Assembly: GCA_964019135.1 (NCBI GenBank)
Contig: OZ025265.1
Span: 25,085,143 to 25,149,142 of the forward strand
From: Arenicola marina
Taxonomy: Eukaryota > Annelida > Polychaeta > Arenicolidae
DNA length: 64,000 bases
Direction: 5' to 3'
In this document: piece by piece, positions 36,090-47,700 of the stretch
How positions within the stretch are numbered: the first letter of the stretch is position 1
Layout of the letters: the number at the start of each line of letters is the position of its first letter
Notes under the pieces: model-generated
The model's database searches: none
What the model saw: the letters and a program-made list of their open reading frames with translations, nothing else
What the model was told of the DNA's origin: nothing
Position numbers and translations under genes: made by a program

Positions 36090-36372
36090 AATGTGAAGTC
36101 AAACGAATATTTAAAAAAAATATACATGTATTCCGTCTTCTTAGCGAGCGCAGTGTTTTGTAAAAGACATCAGGGCTGAAAGCGTGCCCATATGCATTCA
36201 TGGGTTGGGCAATTTGACGCCACACGTCGGCTCCCCTGACATTTGGTGACTGGAACAGCGGCTCGACTGCTCTGTATGTCTCCACCAACACAACAGAAGT
36301 ACAGACTCTTGCTCCCACTGGGTTGCTGCGAAGAAAAACAGAGCTAGCTGTATAGGCCATATGCCGCAACAT
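36090..36372 (-). CDS. Myb/SANT-like DNA-binding ORF (Harbinger-associated)
   Basis: A 103-codon minus-strand ORF whose central part (LVETYRAVEPLFQSPNVRGA then DVWRQIAQPMNAYG and FSPDVFYKTLRSLRRR) fits the trihelix Myb/SANT pattern, with a W in helix 2 and a terminal KxxxLRR. Harbinger transposons carry such a gene to bind their termini and import the transposase. Its position 1.6 kb from a Harbinger transposase remnant fits one decayed element spanning about 34.1-36.4 kb. It could instead be an unrelated host MSANTD-type fragment. Confidence 0.5.
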
Positions 36373-36399
36373 CCATCATGCATGTATTCTGACGCTAAT

Positions 36400-38060
36400 A
36401 TCGCTGAGTAACCGGAACAAGGACTTGGTATTATCTCGGATTATTTTACAGGTGTCGCCTCACATAGTTAACCTTCACTTACTGCTGAAGTCCTGAAATA
36501 ATATCTGAGACACATGCCTGTAGTTTACATAGATTCTGGCTTCATTGTCTATGTAATTTTTTCATCAAGGTGAAAACAATGCAACTCAATCTTAAAACAA
36601 ATGCAATTCGGCATCATGCAATTGAACATTATTGCCACAATAAAAAGCATTTAGCCACATCTTAAGCAACCAGTACATTACATGTTTGAATGGAAAGACT
36701 GTGCTAATATTCTGATAATGATTGATAAATTGACATGTACATTTTTTACAAAAAAGACTTACCCATTTTCTATTACCTCATTTGTGGAAACCATATGGAA
36801 GGTGTGTCCATAACCATGTGACACTTTCTTAGCCTGATGTTCACCTTCGCCAAGAACGACAAGACATAGGAACATGCAGAACAGCTCCTGTACTTCCTGC
36901 CACATGTTTCATCAGTTTTATACCTGACATACATCAGTTAAGCATTGCAATAATTCAATACACATGCCCTCCCCAGTTCTAGAGGACGTGGGGAAAATGG
37001 AACTTCCCTCATCAACTACAGGCTTGGGACTGACAACTACCTGTACCTTTATTGCATGTGGATGACTTGTTGGTAATTGCCAATAAGTGATCTCAGTCTA
37101 AGTTTCATTATTGAAACCTGCATATGAGTGCAAAAAGTACAGGCAGTTGGCGGGTTACATGTGTTGTTACATGTAAAAGCTTTTTAGTTAACAGCCCACT
37201 AGAATAGAATCAATAAAATTAGGGCATAGAGATGTGTTCCAGTTAAAAGGAAAGTGACATTTCCACAAATATGTTCAATAGTTATTGCAGACCTAAAATC
37301 TAACATTTATATGTATTACAGTACTTATCGATATGGTGTTGATGCTATATAGTGTGACTACAATCTTAAACAGCGAATATAACAGTGCAATAACATCATT
37401 TTCGACATTACCAATGACCATTATTACATTTGAGCATATATTAATGCAGGTGACTGGCTTAATGGATATGCCTATTGCAATCAAATACATATTCACTGTT
37501 TGAGCTGGATACAATTGGCATGCCAATTAAACATACATGCACTGAACCTGTGCGAATGAAGTGTCAGTGGGGTAAACAGGCCACCAAACTAATGCCCCCA
37601 GTAAATCAGTAGAGGGAAGGGTTAGGGGGAGGGATCAAGCCTGGGGTACCACACACACATTGTAGATACAATGTAGTCCACCCCCCCCCCCCCCCACCTA
37701 TAACCCCATCCCTCTACTAATTTACTGTGTCTGGGCCCATGGTCCATGCCATGGGGCCAGGCCGGTATAAAACATGCCTATAAATCTCTGGTTAGGGGTC
37801 GACATCCGTGTCAGCGCCTGTGCATTTTCCCATTGGTCTAAGCTGGGCAGTTTCGGTTTTCACGTTTGTTTACAGTGTTTATGGTAATTTTGAGTCATAT
37901 ATCACAGGTGGCACAACTTTTCATACATACAACGCACGTATCGGATTGAAACTTGTTTGGTCACACATCGTTACCACGCGAATGGTCTAGTAATAACGAG
38001 AAATCGGTGAATATAATCTTGTAAGTCGCACACTTGTAGCTTCTGGCGGCCATGCTTATC
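36400..38060. other. AT-rich spacer
   Basis: AT-rich unique sequence with a C-run at about 37680. No ORF or repeat family is recognised. Confidence 0.3.
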
Positions 38061-38069
38061 GTCGTGTGC

Positions 38070-39180
38070 GGGACTACTCTTGCAGCGCCACCCTGCGGGG
38101 AGCAAGGATTTTAATAGCGGCGTACCATACCCCACTTCCGGTTCAAAATTGTACGCGTCCTTGCTGTGCTCTACTTGGCGGTACTGGTGGACCACAACGT
38201 TGTGCAGCATGTCGACCAGTCCCACCAGGGATTGGGGTTTTCATTGGGTTTCTAATTTGAGAACATGATTAATGCTCTCGCAGTTTTTGTTTGTCCAAGA
38301 AGGGGAGATGCCGTGTCTTGATGATGTTGCGTAGTTTTCCTTCAGGATGGGAAGGATCCGTGTCTTGAAGTAGTGAGTGGCCTGTGGTGCGTGGGCGGCA
38401 AATCGTTGTTCTGCGTCAAGGGCACGCATGTCGAATACGGCCGCGGACTCAGCGTTGACAACGCCCTGGCGTCCAAACACAGACTGCGTTATATCCGTCC
38501 TCAGCTTGGTGCTGACGCCGACCTTGTCTTGCAAGTAGTCATTCAAGTTCCCCTTGAGGTGGCGGGTGCAGCTCATCCTGCGGCTGGACGGGAAGGCCTC
38601 AGCGATCGCATTCACCATGGCCTTTTCGTTATCGGACCCGAAGACAGGGTCTGCCGCGGTGCCGTGCAAAAGGACAGACAGGAGAGAGAAAAAGTCGAAG
38701 TAGGTAGAGAAGTCTGAATTTCCATGCAAGAACATGGGTCCGGCGAAGATCGGGTGGTCCCCGGTTGTTCGGCGTTTCACTCCAAGATGTTTGAACACGC
38801 CGACAGTGACGTGCACCTCCCCGAGGTTGAAGGTCTTGTCAAACCCAAGTATTGTTGACGTAGAACCGGGTCCCGAGCAGCAGAAACGTTTGATGTCCTG
38901 TATCTGGGCGTCGGTGTACAGCATTATCGATGGCACAAGGCTGTCACCTTTGTAATGCGTCTCAAAAAGTCGTCGCCTCCTCGAGCTCGAGTTAGCAATT
39001 GCTGTAGGTTGTCTGCGAAGTTAGCAGTACACCCTTCAACACCTCCTTCTTTCCGGCTCCGATATTGGGCACTTTCCAGCTGCTTCATTGACTTAGGAAG
39101 GGCATAAACATCCCCTCCCGCCGCCTTACACAGAGAGTCGAACGCCTTCCTGGGTTGTTTGTGTGTTACTTCCGCCTTAA
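38070..39180 (-). pseudogene. MULE-type transposase, decayed
   Basis: On the minus strand, 38936-38241 is a 231-codon open frame with MULE-type DDE features. These are the first Asp in LGFDKTFNLGEVHVTV, HPIFAGPMFLHGN, the second Asp in FGSDNEKAM, and the C-to-H signature MSCTRHLKGN. A later Glu in NCESINHVLK is a candidate third acidic residue. Upstream coding sequence continues to about 39175 (FDSLCKAAGGDVYALPKSMK), but a frameshift near 38960 separates it. Downstream a TGA replaces an expected Trp at about 38240, after which the frame goes on (KPQSLVGLVDMLHNVV, EHSKDAYNFEPEVGYG) to about 38090. One frameshift and one stop make it recently dead. It was probably intronless. Confidence 0.85.
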
Positions 39181-39399
39181 TCGTCCTTAGATGTAAACTC
39201 GATCTAACAAACTAATTGGTGTTAACTGATTAGCCCTGCACGAAACCGGCGCCCCGCGAAACCGGGTGTCTCCCGACTTCTACCTCCACTAATTGGTGTC
39301 CACTAACTGCGGCATGCGCGTCTCCTACCCCAATAATACTAACATTTTATTTCGTGGAAAATGGCAACAACAAAAAAATATGACTAATGCTTTAAGTGT

Positions 39400-39776
39400 C
39401 TTTTATCAGCGATACATGTCCCTTTTACGCCGATGTAACCGTCTTTTCGCGAAAAAGACCTCATAACGCAAACATGTATGTAACATCATTTGCCGCGTTA
39501 CGCCATCTAGTGAGGCAGCGGGCAAGTATGTATCCAACATGGCGGCAGCCGTACCGATCGCTGAACGGCGTCCGTGTTGAAATATTTGTTAAATACGTAT
39601 ATGAACCCGATTAAACAATACAGTTTTTCATTAAATCATTCAGTAAAGACATTACAAATCGAATTAGCTGGTTCAACAGCTTCAAATCGGTGTTAATTGG
39701 CATTTGGACTGTCTTTTCGCGAGATTAGTGTCTTTTCGCGAAAAGACACGTCTTTTCGCTATACAGTGAGACCGCT
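39400..39776. repeat. Region with repeated GTCTTTTCGCG motif
   Basis: The motif GTCTTTTCGCG occurs near 39441 and 39710 and twice more at 39728-39760. Positions 39728-39749 form a perfect 22-bp palindrome with centre TTTTCGCGAAAA. It may be terminal or subterminal motifs of another small DNA element. No gene. Confidence 0.45.
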
Positions 39777-39930
39777 GCGGGGAGCAAGGATTTTAATCGC
39801 GGCGTACCATACCCCACTTCCGGTTCAAAATTGTACGCGTCCTTGACCAATTCGCCAAGTTCAAATCCTTATTTGTCGTTGCATATGGCGTGAAAACCGG
39901 CTTGACAGCCATAAGCAACGCACCCCGGGG
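39777..39930 (-). mobile_element. MULE transposase C-terminal fragment, copy 2
   Basis: About 70 bp match the end of the transposase gene at 38.09-38.16 kb (minus strand KDAYNFEPEVGYG), followed by a segment shared with the fragment at 40.2 kb. At 39925 it is joined to the 80-bp sequence found at the centre of the palindrome at 32.6 kb. Confidence 0.75.
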
Positions 39931-40187
39931 TTGAGTTGCGGAGCACGCTCGACCGCCGCGAACATTTTTGGTCACTCGGAGCTCGCTATGCAACGACATT
40001 GGTCACATCGAACTATTTCCATTTGTTGCGGGGATATCTACTAAATAAATGTCCTTACTTTGGAAATAGCAGCACAATCTAAATAGTGTAAATATTGATA
40101 AATAAAAAATAACTATAAAGCATCGATATTTACGGGTTATCCCCACTTATTTGAGAAGAATCGTCGTCCAGAGTTTAATATTATCAT

Positions 40188-40335
40188 GCGGGGCTGCTCT
40201 TGATCGCGGCGAACCATACCCCACTTCCGGTTCAAAATTGTACGCGTCCTTGACCAATTCGCCAAGTTCAAATCCTTATTTGTCGTTGCATATGGCGTGA
40301 AAACCGGCTTGACAGCCATAAGCAACGCACCCCCG
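40188..40335 (-). mobile_element. MULE transposase C-terminal fragment, copy 3
   Basis: Near-identical to the fragment at 39.78-39.92 kb over about 130 bp, in the same orientation, but without the palindrome-derived 80-bp tail. The pair looks like two copies of a non-autonomous MULE relative. Confidence 0.75.
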
Positions 40336-40339
40336 ATTG

Positions 40340-41039
40340 ACGGGGTTGACGGACAATCTGCGACGACCTTCACCTTCAGGCTTGCGCTCCCCGCGCGGCC
40401 ACCGCGCTACCTTAGACTCTCTCCGCTAGAAAAAAAAGTAGGCCTACTAAGCTTATAACAAATTCAGGAACCGATTTAAACTTATAAATAGTACTTATTT
40501 TTGAGGTATTTAGATAACTTACATAGTACTTATTATTGCGTTAAAGCTCTAATTTATTTTACTTTTTCACTACGTCACATGATTTGCTACATGCGCATGA
40601 ATTCAATTCTTCAAAGTTGCCGCCCCAAAGCGCCTTAGCAGCCTAGAAAAGGTAAGCAAATAGATCTATTATTTGTTATACCATTATCTGTAAATACAAT
40701 TCATGATTTCACAAGGGCGTAAGGGCCTATACCAAACTAAAGGCATATCACCTAAAGGAAATAAGGAACAACACCCGTGTGCGGAAGTTCGGCGATCATT
40801 TGTTATACATTTTGTCTATTACAGCCGTTTATCGCCCACCCCGGTGAAATAGCCCACTCCGACCGAACACCCTCCGACCGCGGGGCATTTGAACAGCAGA
40901 GTGGTTAGGAGGGTGGCTACCTGGGAGTGTAAGGGGGGGTGGGGGCCCATGGTGTCAGGAGTGGTGAGAATTGTTGGCGGCGTGCAGGGGAGGGGCAGAC
41001 AGTGGGTGGGTATAGAGCTGTTATTAAAGCGGAAGTTCT
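40340..41039. other. Spacer, no supported gene
   Basis: AT-rich (40430-40800) then G-rich (40930-40960). No coding sequence or repeat is recognised. Confidence 0.3.
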
Positions 41040-41980
41040 AATGCAGGACAGTCCCAGTGAAACGGAATGACACTGCACACAAATTGAAAAAGAACTGCTG
41101 GCGGTATAGTGTTTGGATTGTAAACATTTCATATATATGTATATATATGGAAGAAACATCAAAGTTTCATTCAGATCACAAGCCTTTGGAGGTAATCTTA
41201 AAGAAGACATTGTGTTCAGCACCAAAGATAATCTAACGGATGATGATGTGATTCCAATTATATAATATTGACTTTTCATACAAACCTGGCAAACAGATAT
41301 ACCTTTATACTATCATACAGAAGCTAAAGAGACAATTTGCACCCCATGGTATTCCAGACCAAGTTATTTCAGGTAATGGACTGTAATATGCCTCATCAAA
41401 ATTTCATAAGTTTGCACAAACCTGGGATTTTGAACATCTAACATCATCTCCAGGTTATCTCCAGAGTAATAGCAAGGCCGAACAAGCAATGAAAACTGCG
41501 AAAACCTCTTTCGAAAGGCTAAATATTCAACTTCAGACCCATATTTGCCAATTCTAGATCTCAGGAATATATCCATACAGGACATGGACTCAAGCCATGT
41601 ACAAAGACTTGTGAGTCGTAGAACTAAAACACTTCCACCCACTCATAAGTCTCTGTTACTGCCAAAGTTGTCAAAAATGTCCAGGATAAACAAAGGCTTA
41701 TCAAATACAGACAAGTACATTATAATCAACAAGCCAGGGATCTACCACCTTTGAGAGAAGGAGTTGTTGTGAGGATATAGCTATATGCAGGTGAAAGACA
41801 CTGATAACTTGTTGACAGACCATCATCATATATTACAACGTAACAGTCACTTACATCTGATGACAAAGTATTGGTGCTGACCAGTGATTTACCAAAACCA
41901 GAGTTGAGGAGCTGAAAAAGACTACGCCTAGCTATCTTACGGACTATGGTGAATGATCTGTTCTAGATCCCTGAAAATAC
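41040..41980 (+). mobile_element. Ty3/Gypsy LTR retrotransposon fossil
   Basis: An internal piece of a Ty3/Gypsy-type pol region in its normal order: an RNase H-like part (about 41050-41240, with the family's HSDHKPLEVILKK signature), an integrase core part (about 41330-41510), and weaker C-terminal integrase similarity to about 41975. No LTRs, gag, protease or reverse-transcriptase core are recognised nearby. It is a broken, old fragment with several breaks. Confidence 0.85.
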
Positions 41981-42841
41981 TGACTCTTCATCAAGTTTAG
42001 AATAACTTATTGAATGAAGTAGGTAATGAAAGGTGTATATGTATTAACTAAAGGTCGATTTGCTCTAAGAGTTTACTAAGAAGCATAAAATAGCTTTTGG
42101 AGTAAAGTATGATATGATAGGAGCAGGACAACCCTCCCCTCAGACAATTCCCCCCTGGTCAGTCCCCCCCCCCCCCCCCCACCAACAACCTCCCACCCCT
42201 TGAGATCCACAGGATCTGGAGGCCAAGGGCTTATTGCCAGCTTGTTGAGACAGCACTTCTCAGTGTATATGAAAATATAATATGAAACGTGCACATCTAC
42301 AATGTGACCTAATGGGTTACGGAACAGACAATGCCACGCTCCTTCACATGCTCAACATACTGTTGGTGGTCCAGAATTGGGACCGATGGGGATTGTCTGG
42401 AGGGAAGGGGGGGCGAGGCTTCTCTGTTTGGGGAGACATGGGTGGCCATGTCTGGGAAATTGTCTCAGGGGGTGGGGGAGGGACTTGTCCTAGTGGTGAA
42501 TTGTCTTAGGGGGGAAATACCCGGGGGGGAGTTGTCCCAGAATCATGATAGACATAGGATATGTATATTAACTAACTCTAAATAAAGTAATTTAAGTGAT
42601 AAAGAATATATTTACTTTAAGTTCGCTTTAAATGAAGAAGTAACATGCATCATGTAACATGCGCCGCCTGACGCAAGATGTAAAGCGTGCATTGTTAGCT
42701 GTTGTGATGCCGGAGAAAGCGGCAGAATAAGTGATTGAATATTAAAAGCATCTAAACGTCACTGCTGTGCAAAGAGCAGATCATCTAGAGTGGGGTTATT
42801 GAATTTTGGATTGCTGTTTAATATGCCCAGTGCATCCTAGG
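41981..42841. other. Spacer with G/C runs
   Basis: Contains a C-run at about 42167-42180 and repeated G-rich GGGGG(A/G)-type phrases at 42400-42530. No gene is supported. Confidence 0.3.
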
Positions 42842-43297
42842 TACAATCCCATCCTATATCATATCTAGACAACCATCAAGGTTGGGTTCCGACAGAATGA
42901 TGCAAGGCAACAATTTAGCCCTATCAATTCCACACCATCTATATTTATTGTATAAAACCATTGGTCTTGGATGGGTTGGTACAGAGCTTCCCTCTAGCAT
43001 GCATGCGTTGAAATGTTTGCTGCAAGTTGTATCACATCTGTCAAATGTCATGCACCTCATAACATCAAAGTATTCCATGGTTCCGTGTAACGTCGCTATG
43101 TTTCTATAAGTGGAGTATTTATAATTGCTTTCAAACACGATTAACGTTACAGTAGCTAGTTGGCGGACAAATAAAAAGATTGAGGGTTGGAGGTTTATGG
43201 TCAGTTTATTAATGATGCAACGTTATACAACTAGCTTGCACATTAAAGTGGCCAAATATGGCAAGATACTATAATTTGCCACATGTCCATATACGGG
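42842..43297 (+). repeat. Interspersed repeat family B, copy 1
   Basis: About 450 bp that recurs in inverted orientation at 52.35-52.7 kb. Shared landmarks are GCATGCATGCGTTG/GGCGCATGCGTAC, GCTATGTTTCTATAA, AGCTAGTTGGCGGACAAAT, GATTGAGGGTTG, AAAGTGGCCAAATATGGCAAG and TTTGCCACATGTCC. Non-coding and of unknown class, probably a DNA-transposon derivative. Confidence 0.75.
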
Positions 43298-43299
43298 AG

Positions 43300-43740
43300 G
43301 GGTGCTTTCATGCAGAGACGCTGAATGTCCCTTTTCATCAAATTGATCTCAACGAAAAGCAAGTAACCGTGAAGAATACAATCCGTGTACAGCATTACAG
43401 CCCACATAGCCATTTTGTGCATAGTGGGGGGAGGGCTGGGGGGGGGGGGGGGGGCAAGGGGTATTTCCGTTCCTCGGGAATGAGGTTTTCATTTCACTGT
43501 GAACTGGGAATGAGGCAAATAATTCTTTGTGAACTCTGAATAGAGTATTAACCACCCGTCGTGATCATGGATTTGCATTAATCGTGAACTGTGAATTTTG
43601 AACTGGGAATCCGCCCTTCCTATGCATACTCGAAGTTATTCTTTTTAATTTGTGGTGACATGGGAATAAAAACCTTTTTTCTGCTTCTTCGTGATCTGGG
43701 AACCCCCCCCCCCCTAGGTTTCAGTGAACCAGCCCCCCAC
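43300..43740 (+). repeat. Interspersed repeat family A, copy 1
   Basis: Shared with 54.37-54.84 kb and partly 58.16-58.40 kb. It begins GGTGCTTTCATGCAGA, has an internal G-run (about 43437-43454) followed by CAAGGGGTATTTCCGTTCCT, then variants of a short motif, CGTGA(A/T)CTGGGAAT, and ends in a C-run. Non-coding. Confidence 0.75.
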
Positions 43741-43744
43741 CAAA

Positions 43745-44580
43745 TTGTATAGCCATGGATATTTGTGTTAAAAAATGTAATGAGATTTTGGTTCATGCCA
43801 TATCTTTGTCAGATGCTTATTTTATGGGGAGACACAGTTATAGGAAAAGCTTCTCCACCCCCCCCCCCCCCCCCCCCCCACTCCACCTGTGCATAAAAAT
43901 GAAGTTCCGGATAGGCATGTTTAATTTTAAGGGGAGGACTATGATTTCTATATTGTTGTAAAATAGATGGTCAGGTTGCTTCTAGAAACTTAATGTCCAC
44001 GAAGAACAGCGATGTGCAACAGAGATTAGCAGCCTTTGTTTTTTATGCTGTCAAATGTCATGATATGTATCATAACAATATTACTACAGTTTGAATTATA
44101 AGACCGGCTTAAATTTGACATTGTTTACTGCAGTTTGAATTATAAGACCGGCTTAAATTTGACATTGTTTACTGCAGTTTGAATTATAAGACTGGCTTAA
44201 ATTTGACATTTTTGTGTACTATGGGCCTGAGGCCTTGAAGTGAAATAATAAATTTCTGTTCATTTGATATCGGGGGAGAAGGAGGGGGAGGGAAGGTCTG
44301 TAGGCTTTTGCTTTTTAAAACAATGTAAATTAAATACATTCAGGTGGTCGCAGTTACATTCAAATATTTGGCCCTTTGTGCAGATTAGATTGTAAGGTAC
44401 TTTGACACTCAAGAATTTAGCTTCTGCACATGCATGCGTCAGGTGCAAATATTGGGCAAGTTGTGTATATTTATAATTTTGAACGATTTGACCCGATTTT
44501 AAAGTTTATTGAAAGTCCTTGCACCATTTTTTGGTGTCAAAGGTCAGAATAAACACTATTGCATGCTTTAGAAGGCCTGA
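43745..44580. other. Upstream region of the RFX-like gene
   Basis: Contains a 22-C run (43858-43879) and the 44-bp tandem repeat described separately. Otherwise AT-rich. No gene is supported. Confidence 0.3.
44081..44210. repeat. 44-bp tandem repeat, three copies
   Basis: Three copies start at 44081, 44125 and 44169 (TTACTGCAGTTTGAATTATA, then AGACCGGCTTAAATTTGACA). They lie about 400 bp upstream of the putative promoter of the RFX-like gene. Confidence 0.9.
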
Positions 44581-44601
44581 CAAAAATGGTATATATATAT
44601 A

Positions 44602-44660
44602 TATAAAAAGAGCCAATGTTTGTTCAGGCTTCTCTCACATGTTGCATATTCTGTTGCAGA
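44602..44660 (+). promoter_or_regulatory. Putative TATA promoter of the RFX-like gene
   Basis: A (TA)n run ends in TATAAAAAG at 44602-44610, followed by TTCAGGCT and TCTCTCACAT, either of which could be an initiator 25-35 bp downstream. The first in-frame ATG is at 44731. An alternative reading is that CTGTTGCAG at 44651-44659 is a splice acceptor for an upstream exon. Confidence 0.4.
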
Positions 44661-44730
44661 TATAGATCAAAGTGTACTGTTCCAAGTGGATGTGTGCTGT
44701 ACAGCTTCAGCGGAGAGCTCAGGCTTAAAA

Positions 44731-47700
44731 ATGACTTCAAATACAGACTTGGTGTCATGGTAAGTAAAATATAATTATTTAATTTTCTCATAAGACTTAG
44801 ATCTTTATAGATTGGCTATTTCTGATATATAGATGTGTCAACCATCCAGCCCTTACCTATTTCGATCGATCAAGCAAAGCCCTTTGACAGGTTTTAAATA
44901 TTGCAGTGACAATTTTCGGTATGGATTAACTACAGGTACTTTCACATGTACTTGTGAACATTGTGGACCTCGGTTATACATCAACAACTCTGTGACGTGT
45001 TACACAAGAGGACCGCTTTTGTGGTGAGCAGAACTGATATCAGATTAACTCTGCCCCCCAGCCACCCGTTTTTTGTTGTTGACATTTTGAGATGATAATC
45101 AATTGGGAGGGTCCTACTTTATCCATGAAGCTTAGCAGTGGAAAACTAGGAAATCTACATATGTCAGATAATTGAGACTTTTATTGAAATTATTGCGAAT
45201 AACAAGTATAGTTCTCATGACACATACAATATGTTTCATTTTACACTAGCAATACAATTGACAATGAGCATTTGCTTTACATGACGGGTTCAAAACACAT
45301 TGCTAGCACAGTGATTTTGCAGGGTGCGCACAGGCTTGAAAAATGCTTGAATTTTGACTGATGCTTGGAAAAGGTCATAAAAACAGAAATGTGCCTTGAG
45401 GTCGATCCAATGTACTTGAATTTGCTTGAAAATAGGGCAGTTACGATGAAAAGTGGACTGGGCACTGTCAAAGACCCAAGAAAAAATCGAACAAAAGCTG
45501 GCTGAATTGAAGAAGTAGCAACTAATAAAAGTAAAGTGATTAGCTCCAATAAATGCTGTTGGCTCGTAATAAATAAACGTGCACACTTATTTCCCCATAT
45601 CAAAATTGTATGCATTAAATTTAGTCCCAAGTTTTGCAATTTGTATGCTTAAAATAAGACCAGAGAAGGTACAAATTGTCCTTGAAACGTCCTTGAATTT
45701 TTCTAGTACTTGCCTTAAAAAGGCTTGAATTTGATGGAACCTTACCTGTATGAACCCTGCGTTTGCTTTACTTTGTGCATTGCGACTTACACAATCCATG
45801 ACCAGTAGATGGCAGCACACGGCTGGTCGACGGCTCCCTCATTTACCACCTTATCCACATGCCACAGTTTCTTCCTGAATCACCTGTTAGCCCTCAAGGC
45901 TTGCAACAAAACCGCGGCAACACCTGCCATGAAAGTGCTGTGGCTATCCACGACCACCCTATTCAGCGTTTGTCCCTGCGCCTTGTGAACGTCATTGCAA
46001 ATCCGACGCGCAGAGGAACTTCACTCCGGTTAGCGACTATATCACCGTCGCCTCCGTGTTCGGAGAAATTGCGTTTCTGCAAACTTTGAAGTTGGCTGTC
46101 AAGAAAGAAATCCGATCTTCAAAGTCAACACCTTTGGCGTGTGGGTCTCACGTGGTCTCCTAAGCTTACGTGCCCGTGGAAAGGACCAAAATGACATTAT
46201 TAAAACCACAAGAGATACATACAATTATCTCTCCGACAGACCACTCGGACGGCGCTTATGGCGTATTGTTGTTCACAGAAATTATTATTTTTCATTCAGA
46301 AGATTTGTAAATATAAAATTTGCGGACATGCACATTTAACACAATTTTTTTCATTTATAGATTGCAAGTCCCTACACATTTCTCGTGTTCCAGACAGAGT
46401 TATCGCTCTACTGACAATACTCACCTGAATCGCCACGCCTGTACGACTTCCGTTCCTCGTCTAGGGCTTCCAACTCGTCGTAATTGTTCATATCGACTTC
46501 AAAGTTCGTGGCGTATAGATCTGTAGATATACGGGCCCTCGCCTTTAAGCAAGGGCCGCGTCAGATACCGCATGAGGGCATGGGCCTCTTCTGATGGAGC
46601 ACCCTCGCACAGCTCGGCGATAGCTCGGATTAGCACCCGATCGTTCTGTCGCCTAACCACTGCCGCAGTCGAGCGATGGCAACACTGGAGGGATTCAGAT
46701 TGATCTTGCTAACATCGAGGAAAGTCGTCGTATTGCTGCCCTCGAGGAACTCTCATGCCATCCAGTCCACATCCGCCTAGTGGGGCCGCCTCGATAGCTC
46801 AGTGTGTTAGAGCGCTCGCCTTCAGTGCTCTGGTCACCTGAGAGCCTAACTGCACGTGGATCGGTGGTCCGAGCCCCGCTCTGGCCATGGCTGTGTGGTC
46901 GGAGGATAAATATCCCATGTCTCTCTTCGCACAGAGTAGGGAGTTACCCCCGGGGATATGGCACCACTCTCCCTTCTTCTCCCATTGACGCGATATGACC
47001 AAAAGTGGTTAAAGCGTCCTGGATATACAAGCAACCTCCTTTATTCTATCCAAGAGTCTATGGTTTCGTTGCCATCTTCCTTGCCGGGCCAGTGGCGTAG
47101 CGGGGTTTCTCCCTGACGCTTGAATTCCCAACTAGACATCTCCGTGTTCAAAGTAACCGAAATCTCCTAGCGAAGGCGTCGGAGTTCATTGATGATTTGC
47201 CGGCAAATGACATAGTGAATTTATTTGTAATCTTCTTTTTTTTCTAGGATCGCTGGCCATCTCGAAGGTGCCAGCTACGGCACAACCGTCGTGGCCGCAG
47301 AGGTATACCAAGCCTATGCGAAACATTGCAGTGAATCCCCTGGTACACTTTATAGCGCAACGACAGATGCCATGGGCAAAGTCCTGCGGGATTTTTTCCC
47401 GCATGTGGTGCATACTCATAGACGGTACGATGGCCTGTACTGGAAGAAAACCGACCCCGAGCAGTCCCTTCAACTCCCCGAATACTGTACGCTGACCAGT
47501 ACAGCGAGTGGGATGTCTATCAGCGTGGCAACAAACCATGTAGTCGATGGACACAATTTGACGATAGACATCCAAATCAGACCAGATCTCAGTGTGGAAA
47601 TGTACATCGGCGAGAATAAAATCTCACTGGCGAACTATGGAATCTCCGAACAGTTACCGGATAAGAGCCAGCCCTCCGTAGACGGCGTCGTGATCCCAGC

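Noticed and set aside
45277-45639. 120-codon minus-strand ORF with hydrophobic stretches
   Set aside because: Lies inside a hAT-like MITE and has no recognisable domain.
47291-47293. GTG as the start of the 285-codon frame in the RFX-like gene
   Set aside because: An upstream acceptor at 47247 and an in-frame exon with ATG at 44731 explain the frame better; a GTG start is unlikely in an animal nuclear gene.
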